A stretch of 32,358 bases of DNA from Anaerolineaceae bacterium. Its GTDB lineage: Bacteria > Chloroflexota > Anaerolineae > Anaerolineales > Anaerolineaceae. The notes under the pieces are model-generated. The model did no database searches. It was given only the letters and a program-made list of their open reading frames with translations, and had not been told where the DNA came from. The stretch spans positions 1-32,358 of the forward strand of contig JADLFQ010000028.1 of assembly GCA_020845515.1 (NCBI GenBank), given 5' to 3'. Of this stretch, positions 1-7,774 are shown piece after piece; the stretch's first letter is position 1, and every line of letters starts with the position of its first letter. Both the position numbers and the translations under genes were made by a program.

Positions 1-94
1 TGCAGTACATGCAGAGATAGCGCTGGCTGCCGCAGGGTGTTTTTCCTGCTCGATTTTGACGTTCGGTTCGGTGACATTTTGGACATTCGATCAT
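1..94 (-). mobile_element. IS1-like InsA transposase, N-terminal fragment cut by window edge
   Basis: Reading leftward from an ATG at 94, an open frame runs off the window after 31 residues. It has a zinc-ribbon pattern, CPKC near residues 4-7 and CMYC near 28-31, separated by a Gly-Lys stretch and a Gly-Ser-Gln-Arg-Tyr segment. This resembles the start of InsA of IS1-type elements, where the same ribbon precedes a helix-turn-helix. Only the start is visible, so intactness and exact IS family cannot be judged. The terminal repeat should lie just right of 94; I could not identify it with certainty. Confidence 0.6.
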
Positions 95-187
95 ATAGGT
101 ATTTTACCCAACTTTTAGCCACTCCCGTTTTTGGGATTTACCCAAATCGAGGTCTCTTTATGAGACGACGCCAAACCCATAAAACTT

Positions 188-196
188 TGATAGAAT
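188..196 (+). promoter_or_regulatory. Candidate extended -10 promoter for the metal-binding lipoprotein gene
   Basis: TGATAGAAT at 188-196 is an extended -10 element (TG-N-TAGAAT) 48 bases before the ATG at 244. A clear -35 is not visible. A Shine-Dalgarno-like GAGGAAA lies near 230-236. The same extended -10 form recurs at 21007-21015, before the HpcH/HpaI aldolase. Confidence 0.35.
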
Positions 197-243
197 GGGA
201 AGGGACGGAACGGTAAAATCATCTCTACTGAGGAAAACGCTTT

Positions 244-1164
244 ATGCTTTCTTTTAAACGCTATGCCCTTCTGGCATGTATGGCGCTGGCAGCCTGCTTG
301 CCTGCACCGGCACGCCCTGAGGCGGATGGCGGCAGTCTAAAAATAATCGCGGCAGAATCCTTCCTGGCGGATATCGTTCAAAATGTGTTGGGAAGCCGCT
401 CCCAGGTGGATTCGCTCATACCGGCTGGATTGGATCCGCACGCGTTCGAGCCGACGCCTCAAGACATTGTCAGAATCACGAACAGCGATGTGATCGTCTT
501 GAACGGCGGCGGGCTGGAAGGGTGGACGCAGGGTATCTTGAATAATATCGGGAAGGAGCAGCTGGTGATTGTAGCTTCTGAGGGCCTAAAAAGCCGCACA
601 CCGGATGAGGGAAGCGATTATCAAGACGAGCACGGCAGCGACCCCCATTTTTGGCTTGATCCCACCCTTGCCATCCGGTATGTAGAAAACATACGGGACG
701 GACTTACCCGGGCGGACCCCGCAGGGGAAAAGATCTATGCCGAAAACGCGGACGCTTATATCCAACAATTGGAAGGGCTGGATTCCTGGATCAGGGGGCA
801 GGTTGAACAAATCCCTGCGGGCCGTAGGCTGCTGGTGACCAACCATGAGAGCTTTGGGTATTTTGCAGACCGCTATGGCTTTCAGGTAATTGGGGCGGTG
901 ATTCCCGGCGTAAGTACAGGGTCTTCGCCTTCCGCCCGCCAGATGGCCGATCTGATCAACAAGATTCGTGAGACTGGCGCTCCGGCAATTTTTTTGGATA
1001 TGGGTGCAAACCCACAACTGGCGGAACAGATTGGCAGCGAAACAGGCGCCCGGGTGATAACAGACCTCTATACACATGCCATTCCTGCAGACATCAGCGG
1101 CGCTACGGATTATATTTCCATGATGAAAGAAAATGTGAACAAAATTGTCAATGCGCTCAAGTAA
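244..1164 (+). CDS. Metal (Zn/Mn) ABC transporter substrate-binding lipoprotein, ZnuA-like, orphan
   Basis: Predicted surface lipoprotein that captures a divalent metal (cluster 9, ZnuA/TroA family). The signal peptide ends in an LAAC lipobox with Cys18 as the lipidated residue. Expected metal ligands are visible: His66 in a DPHAFEP motif, His135 in HFWLDP, His201 in NHESFGYF, and an acidic residue near 275. The protein is 306 residues, normal for the family, but lacks the long His-rich loop of many zinc-specific members; only a short acidic EHGSDPH stretch precedes His135. The start is an ATG with a GAGGAAA ribosome site. No permease or ATPase gene lies beside it: the next gene is an MFS transporter. 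It must work with a transporter encoded elsewhere or act as a metal chaperone. Zn versus Mn cannot be decided from sequence alone. Confidence 0.85.
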   Translation: MLSFKRYALLACMALAACLPAPARPEADGGSLKIIAAESFLADIVQNVLGSRSQVDSLIPAGLDPHAFEPTPQDIVRITNSDVIVLNGGGLEGWTQGILNNIGKEQLVIVASEGLKSRTPDEGSDYQDEHGSDPHFWLDPTLAIRYVENIRDGLTRADPAGEKIYAENADAYIQQLEGLDSWIRGQVEQIPAGRRLLVTNHESFGYFADRYGFQVIGAVIPGVSTGSSPSARQMADLINKIRETGAPAIFLDMGANPQLAEQIGSETGARVITDLYTHAIPADISGATDYISMMKENVNKIVNALK

Positions 1165-1305
1165 ACTTCCTTTTGTGGTACAAGTTCATTATTAACTGTG
1201 CGTAGCCAGAAAAGAGTTTATGGGTTAATATTATTGCGCTGGCTTCTTACCTGTGCCTTACGTCCAGGCAACCGGCCGTGCCCATCTCATTGAAAAGGAC
1301 GCCCC

Positions 1306-2646
1306 ATGGAAACTGCTATCCCAAAAACTCAACCCCTCGCCAGGCGCAGCCGTGCCACCCGTGGAGAACGCTGGGCCTGGTATTTCTACGACTTTGGAAA
1401 TTCTGCATACGCTGCCGTAGTTACTTTGGCTGTTTATTCGGCATATTTTAAAGGGCAGGTTGTCGGAGGTGCGGAAGGTTCCCGGCTTTGGGGGATTTCC
1501 GTAGGCATTGCCATGTTGGTTGTTGCCGTTCTTTCCCCCGTCCTCGGCGCGCTGGCAGACTTTTCTGCTGCCAAAAAACGTTTTCTGTTTATATTTACAG
1601 CAATTGCGGTGGTTTTTACCGCCATGCTCTTTTTCGTCCAAAAGGGCGATGTGTTCACCGGAATGCTGTTTTTTATTCTGGCGGAAATCGGATATCGCGG
1701 CGCACAGGTGTTTTATGACTCTCTTCTGCCAGATGTGGCGTCAGAAGAGGAAATGGGACGGGTGTCGGGTAACGGCTGGGCAATTGGCTCTTTTGGCGGT
1801 ATCGTCTGCTTGCTGATCGTCCTGGCTTTGATTACGACGGTCAAGGGTGCTTTTGTGGTGCGCCTGTCTTTTATTATCACCGCAGTATTTTATGCTGTAT
1901 CCACGATCCCCACTTTTCTGAAAATCCGTGAGAAATCGCAGCCGCAGACTTTAAAACGAGGCGAAACCTACTTTGTCATCCCATTTCGCCGCCTGGTTGA
2001 AACCATTAAAGCCGCCCGTGAGTACAAAGAGTTTATTAAATTCATGATCGCGTTCCTTATTTACAATGACGGTATTATGATGACGCTGGATTTTGCCGCT
2101 ATTATTGGCGCTGTACTTTTTGGGATGGACCAGCAGCAATTGATCATTTTTATGATTCTTGTACAAATCACCAGCGTCATTGGTGCGTTTGCTTTTGGAT
2201 ATTTCGCTGAGCGTTTTGGCAGCAAATTATCACTGGCAGTTTCCATTGTCCTGATGATCATCACAGTAAGCGGGTTGTTGATTGTCGATTCTCTGGCGAT
2301 GTTCAACGTACTGGGGGCAATGGCTGGGTTTGCCCTTACCGGCGTACAATCGGTCAGCCGGACAATGGTCGGCCAGATGGCGCCTCCCAACAAGGCGGCA
2401 GAATTTTACGGATTTTTCTCTATTGCCGGACGTACTTCCTCATTCATCGGCCCAACGCTTTACGGGTTGGTTGCTGCCAGTGCGGCCGTTTGGTATGCGG
2501 GCCGGGGGTATGATGCGATTACCGCGGAACAACATGGCTTGCGGGTTGCGGTTCTCCTGATCATTGTCTTCCTGGTGGTAGGCTTGAGCATGTTGATGTT
2601 TGTGCGCCAGAAACGCCATATGGCTTCGATTCAGGCAGAGGCATAA
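1306..2646 (+). CDS. MFS transporter, UMF1 (Atg22-like) family
   Basis: A 446-residue integral membrane protein with about 12 hydrophobic segments. The N-terminal WYFYDFGNSAYA signature near residues 24-36 is characteristic of the UMF1 branch of the major facilitator superfamily, which includes fungal Atg22 vacuolar amino-acid effluxers. The bacterial substrates are mostly unknown. A cytoplasmic loop rich in Arg/Lys/Glu separates the two six-helix halves, around residues 205-240. The start is an ATG with AAGGA near 1294-1298. The downstream acyltransferase gene follows almost directly, suggesting cotranscription. Substrate not assignable. Confidence 0.85.
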   Translation: METAIPKTQPLARRSRATRGERWAWYFYDFGNSAYAAVVTLAVYSAYFKGQVVGGAEGSRLWGISVGIAMLVVAVLSPVLGALADFSAAKKRFLFIFTAIAVVFTAMLFFVQKGDVFTGMLFFILAEIGYRGAQVFYDSLLPDVASEEEMGRVSGNGWAIGSFGGIVCLLIVLALITTVKGAFVVRLSFIITAVFYAVSTIPTFLKIREKSQPQTLKRGETYFVIPFRRLVETIKAAREYKEFIKFMIAFLIYNDGIMMTLDFAAIIGAVLFGMDQQQLIIFMILVQITSVIGAFAFGYFAERFGSKLSLAVSIVLMIITVSGLLIVDSLAMFNVLGAMAGFALTGVQSVSRTMVGQMAPPNKAAEFYGFFSIAGRTSSFIGPTLYGLVAASAAVWYAGRGYDAITAEQHGLRVAVLLIIVFLVVGLSMLMFVRQKRHMASIQAEA

Positions 2647-2650
2647 AAAA

Positions 2651-3397
2651 TTGGAAGGGGTGGAAGGTCAACTGTTAATCCGCTATCCGCGCCGGCAGGT
2701 AGTACGTTCTTTGTTGCGGGCGGGTATCCGTCTGATTATGCCTCTGGTGGCCGGTGTTGAGGTGGTTGGCCGTGAGAATATCCCGGCCAAAGGGCCGCTG
2801 CTGGTGGTAGGCAACCATTTCAGCTTTCTCGACCCGGTTGTGCTGATAAAAATAACGGACTGGCCGCTGGAATTCATCGGTGGTGTGCGACGGCCCAACG
2901 CGCCCTCTATCGTCAGTTGGTTCGCGGATGCCTGGGGGGTTTTGCCGGCTTACCGGGGGTCGGTGGCGCGCGGCACCATTCTGGCTTCAAAATCCATTCT
3001 GGCACAGGGCGGGGTGCTGGCAATCTTTCCGGAAGGGGGCAGTTGGGCAACGGTTCTCCGGCCGCCCAGACCTGGTGCAGCTTTCTTGTCTACGGTCTGC
3101 AATGCGCCCATTCTTCCCATCGGCTTAAACGGTTTGACAGAGGTTTTTTCCAAGTTTCGCGGTGGCAAACGTGCTCACGCGCGCATTCAGATCGGAAAAC
3201 CGTTTGGTCCTTTCTATGTCTCCGAACGCGGCGAAACCGACCGTAACCGGTTGGCTGAAATTGGACATGAAATCATGCAGCATATTGCCGCCCTTGTCCA
3301 CCCCAACCAGCGCGGATTTTATTCGGACGACCCGGCAATTCGCGCAGCCGCACAGGGAACGGAGATCTATCCCTGGGCAGGCAGCCCGGAAGCCTGA
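2651..3397 (+). CDS. PlsC-like 1-acyl-sn-glycerol-3-phosphate acyltransferase
   Basis: Phospholipid/glycerol acyltransferase family, about 248 residues. It should transfer an acyl chain to lysophosphatidate or a related lipid at the inner membrane face. The catalytic HX4D motif is visible in NHFSFLDP and the substrate-binding FPEGG motif about 80 residues later. A hydrophobic stretch (RAGIRLIMPLVAGVEVVG) lies near the N-terminus. The start is uncertain: the frame is open from a TTG at 2600 inside the MFS gene, but TTG 2651 or GTG 2660, just after the MFS stop, are more likely. The very small gap implies an operon with the transporter. Acyl-acceptor specificity is not determinable. Confidence 0.8.
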   Translation: MEGVEGQLLIRYPRRQVVRSLLRAGIRLIMPLVAGVEVVGRENIPAKGPLLVVGNHFSFLDPVVLIKITDWPLEFIGGVRRPNAPSIVSWFADAWGVLPAYRGSVARGTILASKSILAQGGVLAIFPEGGSWATVLRPPRPGAAFLSTVCNAPILPIGLNGLTEVFSKFRGGKRAHARIQIGKPFGPFYVSERGETDRNRLAEIGHEIMQHIAALVHPNQRGFYSDDPAIRAAAQGTEIYPWAGSPEA

Positions 3398-3419
3398 TCC
3401 TCGCGAACCCTATAAAACA

Positions 3420-3472
3420 GGTTGCGCTTTTTCCCTCTGACGGATGTTCCTGTGAGGTCAACCGGCGCAACC
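3420..3472. repeat. 8-bp inverted repeat in a convergent intergenic region
   Basis: GGTTGCGC at 3420-3427 is repeated as GCGCAACC at 3465-3472 with a 37-base loop. It lies between the 3' ends of the acyltransferase and gntR genes, where a bidirectional terminator would be expected. The loop is long and there is no clear T tract, so terminator function is uncertain. Confidence 0.3.
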
Positions 3473-3565
3473 CGGCAGACGATGGAAGCGGGGCCGCCTT
3501 GGGACGGACAGCACCGGGTGAATGAGCAAACCTATTTTGATTGAGCGGGAATGGGTATGTGAACT

Positions 3566-4303
3566 TCACTTTGTCAGGCGGGTCAGGTAGCGGTAGCGGT
3601 CCCCCCGGTAGAGAATTTTTACAAATTCAACTGGTTCCCTGTTTTGATTGTACAACAGACGCTCATTCAAGAGGAGCGGAGCACCCGCTTTGATCTGCAG
3701 CAGGCTGGCTTCAGAGGGGGTGGCAAGGGTTACCTCCAGCGTCTCATCTGCCTCGGTAGGAATAATATTAAATTTATCCTGCAAGATACGATACAGCGAG
3801 CCGGTGGCTTCCAGATCTTCGCGATGAATAACTTGCTCTTCAGCAAGCTTCAAGTATGAAGTTTGCAAACCAATAGGGTTTCCATCCCCCAGGCGGATAC
3901 GCTCAATCCGCAGTACTTTTGTATTCGGGGAGAGCTCCAACCGTTGGAGAACTTCTTCAGGAGGCAGCAAATATTCAATGCTTTGAATGACCTGCCCCGG
4001 TTGAATGCCGCGCCGCAGCATATCTTCAGAAAAACTGGTCAGTTCCTGCATACCTTTTTGCAGCTTTTGCGGCGACACAAAAGTGCCGCGGCCGTGCTCG
4101 CGGTAGACAAACCCCTGTTTTTCCAGGTAGTCTATGGCCTGGCGGATGGTGGTGCGGCTGACGCTGTATTGTGTTTCAAGCTGCCGTTCAGAAGGGATCG
4201 GTGTGCGCGGCGGCCATTCCCCTTCCCGTATTTTTTGCCGGAGAATGTTGGCAAGCTGGTAATATTTTGGGATGATGTCGTAAGGATTAATCATTGTTGA
4301 CAC
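3566..4303 (-). CDS. GntR-family regulator (HutC subfamily, UTRA effector domain), likely BMC operon regulator
   Basis: A 245-residue transcription factor. Residues about 10-78 form a GntR winged helix: YYQLANILRQKI, then PSERQLETQYSVSRTTIRQAIDYL, then a GRGTFV wing. Residues about 95-240 match a UTRA ligand-binding domain, which typically binds small sugars or sugar phosphates. It is transcribed divergently from the microcompartment operon and shares its ~100-base promoter region, the classic arrangement for a local regulator. A deoxyribose- or ribose-phosphate effector would suit the neighbours but is inference. The GTG start at 4303 has AGGAA seven bases upstream; an in-frame ATG at 4294 is the alternative. 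Confidence 0.9.
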   Translation of the reverse strand: MSTMINPYDIIPKYYQLANILRQKIREGEWPPRTPIPSERQLETQYSVSRTTIRQAIDYLEKQGFVYREHGRGTFVSPQKLQKGMQELTSFSEDMLRRGIQPGQVIQSIEYLLPPEEVLQRLELSPNTKVLRIERIRLGDGNPIGLQTSYLKLAEEQVIHREDLEATGSLYRILQDKFNIIPTEADETLEVTLATPSEASLLQIKAGAPLLLNERLLYNQNREPVEFVKILYRGDRYRYLTRLTK

Positions 4304-4325
4304 TCGTTTGTTCCTGTGCTACACT
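4297..4325 (+). promoter_or_regulatory. Sigma-70-type promoter of the microcompartment operon
   Basis: TTGACA at 4297-4302 and TACACT at 4320-4325 are separated by exactly 17 bases, pointing at the GTG start at 4405. The -35 is consensus and the -10 matches at four of six positions. The -35 overlaps the start codon of the divergent gntR gene, so binding by RNA polymerase and expression of the regulator are physically linked. Confidence 0.6.
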
Positions 4326-4335
4326 ATGATTGTAG
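4319..4335. promoter_or_regulatory. Candidate operator: inverted repeat over the BMC -10 box
   Basis: CTACA at 4319-4323 and TGTAG at 4331-4335 form a perfect 5-bp inverted repeat with a 7-base spacer, covering the -10 hexamer at 4320-4325. Position and symmetry suit a dimeric GntR repressor. No binding data; the assignment is inference. Confidence 0.4.
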
Positions 4336-4340
4336 GGTTG

Positions 4341-4362
4341 TAATGTGGTCATTACCAGTTAT
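4341..4362. promoter_or_regulatory. Candidate operator between the divergent BMC and gntR promoters
   Basis: TGGT-CATT-ACCA at 4346-4357 is a perfect inverted repeat with partly symmetrical flanks (TAA on the left, TTA on the right). It lies between the predicted start regions of the two divergent promoters, so one bound dimer could affect both. Confidence 0.4.
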
Positions 4363-4363
4363 A

Positions 4364-4392
4364 ATTATGCACTATTTTTCTAAATAACTCAA
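4364..4392 (-). promoter_or_regulatory. Candidate promoter of gntR
   Basis: On the minus strand TTGAGT (4392-4387) and CATAAT (4369-4364) are spaced by 17 bases and point toward the gntR start at 4303. The -10 matches at five of six positions. It lies on the far side of the 4346-4357 inverted repeat from the BMC promoter. Confidence 0.45.
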
Positions 4393-4404
4393 GAGGGTTT
4401 TTCG

Positions 4405-5030
4405 GTGGCGCAGATACCGGACAAAGAACTTCATGAAATTGTGAATCGCGTGGTGAGGCAAACCATGGGGATGAGCAACCCAGCCTCTCTGGCTGCTCCC
4501 TCTCCGGTTGCGCCAGTTTCCCAATCTTCACAACAGACTCTCCCCGAAAAAAAAAAACCAGCCTCAATGCCATTATCGCGCTGGGCGCTGACCATGGCGG
4601 CTTTGAGCTGAAAGAAATCCTCAAAAAAGAAATGATTGAATGGGGATATGAGGTGCTGGATGTGGGGACAAATAACAAGGAAGCCTGCGACTACCCCGAC
4701 TTTGCACTTGCGGTTGCGCGTCAGGTAAGCACCGGAAAGGCAGGGCGCGGTATCATGATTGACGGCGCGGGCATTGGCAGTTGTATGACGGCCAATAAGG
4801 TGCCGGGAATTCTGGCTGGGATGGCTTATGATGTTTCCTCAGCGATAAATGGCCGGGAGCATAATAATGCCAATGTGCTTACGCTTGGCGCCGGGCTTAT
4901 TGGCGTTAATTTGGCAAAGCAAATTGTCAAAACCTGGCTTGCCACAGAGTTCGGAGGTGGACGCCATGCCGGACGTGTGGACAAGATTCTGGCAGTTGAA
5001 AAACAATTTCTCAAACAAGAGGATGGATGA
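4405..5030 (+). CDS. RpiB/LacAB-like sugar-phosphate isomerase with N-terminal encapsulation peptide, split by a -1 frameshift at A11
   Basis: The first operon gene has a GTG start at 4405 with AGAGGG seven bases upstream. It encodes an amphipathic helix ([15 protein letters not shown], residues about 7-21) like BMC encapsulation peptides, then an Ala/Pro/Ser linker. That frame stops at 4609-4611. The RpiB domain continues one frame back: it needs the ALGADHGG strand encoded near 4581-4604, then runs to the stop at 5028-5030. No ATG, GTG or TTG precedes that strand in its own frame. A -1 shift in the run of eleven A at 4547-4557 joins the two into about 208 residues. Starting at ATG 4632 would drop the active-site strand. 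The family's catalytic Cys (CGTG in E. coli) is Asp in IDGAGIGSC (residue ~120 of the fusion); the REHN His (~153) is kept. A sequencing error in the A run remains possible. Confidence 0.75.
4547..4557 (+). other. A11 homopolymer at the RpiB frame junction (slippage or frameshift candidate)
   Basis: Eleven consecutive A bases read GAA-AAA-AAA-AAA in the upstream frame. This contains the A-AAA-AAA slippery pattern for -1 ribosomal frameshifting and is long enough for RNA polymerase slippage; a 12-A transcript would join the targeting peptide to RpiB. It could equally be a homopolymer sequencing error. Confidence 0.6.
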
Positions 5031-5962
5031 TGGTCCCGGATTTAAAACTGGTTGAGAACCTGGTTGAAATTATCACGCGCGAAGTCTTGATTGCGCTGGT
5101 GGAAAGCGAAGAGAAAACGCAGTCCGCCGAGGAGAGCCTGTGTAAACTGGAATGCGCAGATGGGGTCTGTGTAAAGACATGTTTTGACCAGACGGGCCGT
5201 GTTGTCAGCGCTGGTGCAGACCGCCTTTCGTCAACTTTGGGAGCGATTCCGCAAGATCTTAATCTGGCAGGGATGATTGACCACACTTTGCTAAAACCGG
5301 ATGCTACGCCGGATCAAATAGCGCAGTTATGTTATGAAGCGCGCAAATACGCTTTCGCGTCCGTTTGTATCAACCCGGCCTGGGTGCCGCTATGCGCCGA
5401 ACTGCTTAAAGGTACGCCGGTTAAAGTCTGCACCGTGATTGGGTTTCCATTGGGCGCCACGGCGCCGGAGGTGAAGGCGTTTGAGACAACCAATGCAATT
5501 GACCGGGGCGCGACGGAAATTGACATGGTCATTAATATCGGAGCCTTAAAAGCCCGTGACCTGGAACTGGCTGCAAAAGATATTCGTGGAGTTGTGTTGG
5601 CAGCGCACGCTCGAAACATCCTGGTGAAGGTCATCATCGAAACGGCCCTGCTGACCGATGAAGAAAAAGTGATTGCCTGTCTGTTGGCCAAAGAAGCCGG
5701 GGCGGACTTTGTAAAAACCTCTACGGGCTTCTCCGGCGGCGGAGCTACTGTTGACGATATTGCCCTCATGCGCCGGGTGGTTGGCCCGGAGATGGGTGTA
5801 AAAGCTTCGGGCGGGGTGCGCACCTATGAAGATGCTGAAAGTCTGATTCAGGCCGGCGCGACCCGTATTGGCGCCAGCGCAGGCGTTAAGATCATTCAGG
5901 GACCTGGTGGCGGCAGCTCTGCAAAAACCGCCGAACAGACTGCAATGCCTAAGAGTTATTAG
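5027..5962 (+). CDS. deoC: Deoxyribose-phosphate aldolase (DeoC) with N-terminal BMC-targeting extension
   Basis: Class I aldolase cleaving 2-deoxyribose-5-phosphate to glyceraldehyde-3-phosphate and acetaldehyde; the probable signature enzyme of this compartment. The DeoC barrel covers residues about 80-292. Catalytic residues match E. coli DeoC: Asp166 (EIDMVINIG), Schiff-base Lys230 (DFVKTSTG) and Lys259 (GVKASGGVR). Canonical DeoC is about 220-260 residues; this one has 311. The extra ~75 N-terminal residues hold an amphipathic helix ([19 protein letters not shown]) typical of encapsulation peptides, and a four-cysteine stretch at Cys39, 43, 48 and 52 that could bind metal or form disulfides. 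A short Gly/Ser tail follows the barrel. The ATG overlaps the RpiB stop (ATGA), indicating translational coupling. Confidence 0.92.
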   Translation: MMVPDLKLVENLVEIITREVLIALVESEEKTQSAEESLCKLECADGVCVKTCFDQTGRVVSAGADRLSSTLGAIPQDLNLAGMIDHTLLKPDATPDQIAQLCYEARKYAFASVCINPAWVPLCAELLKGTPVKVCTVIGFPLGATAPEVKAFETTNAIDRGATEIDMVINIGALKARDLELAAKDIRGVVLAAHARNILVKVIIETALLTDEEKVIACLLAKEAGADFVKTSTGFSGGGATVDDIALMRRVVGPEMGVKASGGVRTYEDAESLIQAGATRIGASAGVKIIQGPGGGSSAKTAEQTAMPKSY

Positions 5963-5979
5963 ATCGTGGAGAAAAGCAC

Positions 5980-6273
5980 ATGCTGATCGCAAAAGTGGTA
6001 GGGACAACCGTTTCCACTATCAAAGATGAAAAACTTGTAGGACGCAAGCTCTTAATCGTCCGCCAGACGGATGAGCGCGGCAGCCCGGTCGGCAAGCCGT
6101 ATGTGGCGGTAGATACGGTGGATGCAGGTGTGGGAGACCTGGTGCTGACGTGCGCTGGTTCTTCGGCGCGCCAGACAGCCATCACAAAGGATACCCCGGT
6201 GGATGCGGTTATTATGTCCATAATCGATTCGCTTCATGTAGAGGGCGAACTGGTTTTTCGGAAATCGGGATAA
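5980..6273 (+). CDS. BMC-P pentameric shell vertex protein (EutN/CcmL family), first copy
   Basis: A 97-residue protein of the EutN/CcmL family, whose pentamers cap the vertices of microcompartment shells. Family features are clear: MLIAKVVGTTVSTIKDEKL at the N-terminus, the KLLIVRQTD strand, YVAVDTVDAGVGD, and a GSSAR motif near residues 66-70. It is the most canonical of the three BMC-P proteins in the window. An ATG at 5980 follows a GGAG-type ribosome site near 5967. It sits between the aldolase and the aldehyde dehydrogenase, apart from the other two BMC-P genes at the operon end. Confidence 0.93.
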   Translation: MLIAKVVGTTVSTIKDEKLVGRKLLIVRQTDERGSPVGKPYVAVDTVDAGVGDLVLTCAGSSARQTAITKDTPVDAVIMSIIDSLHVEGELVFRKSG

Positions 6274-6291
6274 CGGAAATTCGGGAGACGC

Positions 6292-7752
6292 ATGGATAAA
6301 GATCTGGCCTCCATACAAGAAGCGCGGGATGCGGTGAAAGCCGCTTCTGAAGCCTGGAAGATATGGAGCAGGGCTTCCCAATTCGATGTGGACCGGGTAT
6401 GTGCGGCAATGGCAGAAGCCGGCTTCCGTGCCTCGGAGCGGCTTGGGCGCTCGGCACAGGAAGAAACCGGTTTTGGGATTGCCGCCCACAAAAAGCTTAA
6501 GAACGAATTTGGATCAAAAGCTGTCTGGGAGAGTTTGCGCAGCCTCAAAACAGTAGGGGTGATTCGCCATGATCCTGACCGCCGCCTGGTGGAAATTGCC
6601 TGGCCGATGGGGGTTATCGCGGCGCTGGTGCCCTCTACCAACCCAACTTCAACTGCCTTCTTTAAGATCTTGATTGCTGTAAAAGCTCGAAATGCGATCA
6701 TCCTGGCACCGCACCCCGCGGCAGCGCGCTGCACGTATGAGGCGGCGCTCGTGATGATGCAGGCAGCAGAGCGCGCCGGCGCTCCAAAGGGGATTATCGC
6801 TTGTTTGCAGCAGGTATCGTTGGAAGGCACACAGGCGCTGATGTCTCACCGCTCCACTGCTCTAATTCTGGCGACCGGAGGGGCGCCGATGGTTCGTGCT
6901 GCACATTCCACCGGCAAGCCAGCCTTTGGGGTGGGGCCAGGAAACGTGCCTGTCTATGTAGACCGCAGTGCTGATATTGAAAAAGCAGCCCGCTACACGG
7001 TTGCCAGCAAGGCTTTCGATTGTTCCACAATCTGCGCCACCGAACAGTCCGTCATAGCAGACAGGCCGATAGCCCGGCGTTTGTTGGAATTGATGCAAGC
7101 GGAAGGGGCCTATTTCACCAGCCCGGCAGAAACGGAAGCGATCCGGAAAGTGCTCTTCCTTCCGGATGGGGGAATTAATACCGCTCTGGTTGGTAAACCT
7201 GCTTCGTATGTTGCCGGATATGCCGGTTTTCATGTCCCGGAAAATGTGCGTGTTTTGGTTACACCGCTTGATCGAATTGGCAAGGTTGAACCCCTTTCGT
7301 TTGAAAAGTTGACCACGGTTCTCGGTTGGTACGAAGTGGATGGTTGGGAAGAGGGCTGCGACCACTCGATTGCGTTGATTGAAACTGGAGGAAAGGGACA
7401 TACACAGATTATTTACGCCCAGGATGAGCATGTGATCATGGCTTTTGGGCTGGAGAAGCCTGTCTTCCGTATCCTCGTCAATACGATGGGAACTTTGGGC
7501 GCGATCGGGCTGACAACAGGCCTTATGCCTTCTCTAACGCTGGGGTCGGGTGGCATCGGCGGTGCGATCACGGGCGATAATATCAGCGCCTCCCACCTTA
7601 TGAATATTAAAAGAATGGCTTATGAATTGAGATCCCCGCCGGTTGAGGCAATGCTTCCCGGTGAGATTCCTGCCGGGCCAAAACCGGAAGAAATTGAACA
7701 GCTGGTGCGGCAGATTCTGGATGAAATACTTGCCAGCAAATCCGTTTCATAA
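6292..7752 (+). CDS. CoA-acylating aldehyde dehydrogenase (PduP/EutE type) with C-terminal encapsulation peptide
   Basis: Oxidises acetaldehyde, here probably released by DeoC, to acetyl-CoA with NAD+ and CoA. The ALDH fold covers residues about 5-440. [11 protein letters not shown] (113-123) matches the acylating ALDH signature, and the catalytic Cys248 sits in [24 protein letters not shown] (213-224) is also typical of PduP/EutE. The C-terminus extends through a Pro/Gly linker to an amphipathic helix ([17 protein letters not shown], about 466-482), a typical encapsulation peptide. Length is 486 residues. The ATG start follows GGGAGA by a few bases. It is the second enzymatic step encoded in the operon. 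A longer-chain aldehyde substrate cannot be excluded. Confidence 0.93.
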   Translation: MDKDLASIQEARDAVKAASEAWKIWSRASQFDVDRVCAAMAEAGFRASERLGRSAQEETGFGIAAHKKLKNEFGSKAVWESLRSLKTVGVIRHDPDRRLVEIAWPMGVIAALVPSTNPTSTAFFKILIAVKARNAIILAPHPAAARCTYEAALVMMQAAERAGAPKGIIACLQQVSLEGTQALMSHRSTALILATGGAPMVRAAHSTGKPAFGVGPGNVPVYVDRSADIEKAARYTVASKAFDCSTICATEQSVIADRPIARRLLELMQAEGAYFTSPAETEAIRKVLFLPDGGINTALVGKPASYVAGYAGFHVPENVRVLVTPLDRIGKVEPLSFEKLTTVLGWYEVDGWEEGCDHSIALIETGGKGHTQIIYAQDEHVIMAFGLEKPVFRILVNTMGTLGAIGLTTGLMPSLTLGSGGIGGAITGDNISASHLMNIKRMAYELRSPPVEAMLPGEIPAGPKPEEIEQLVRQILDEILASKSVS

Positions 7753-7774
7753 ATTTTAGGTGAAGAAAGGATAG

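Noticed and set aside
3863-4300. 145-codon open frame antisense to gntR
   Set aside because: A shadow of the GntR/UTRA gene. Its protein has no recognisable features, while the minus-strand frame has clear family motifs.
4632-5030. RpiB starting at the in-frame ATG 4632 (132 residues)
   Set aside because: This would delete the first strand and the ADHGG active-site residues. The coding similarity clearly extends upstream to about 4560, and no good ribosome site precedes 4632.
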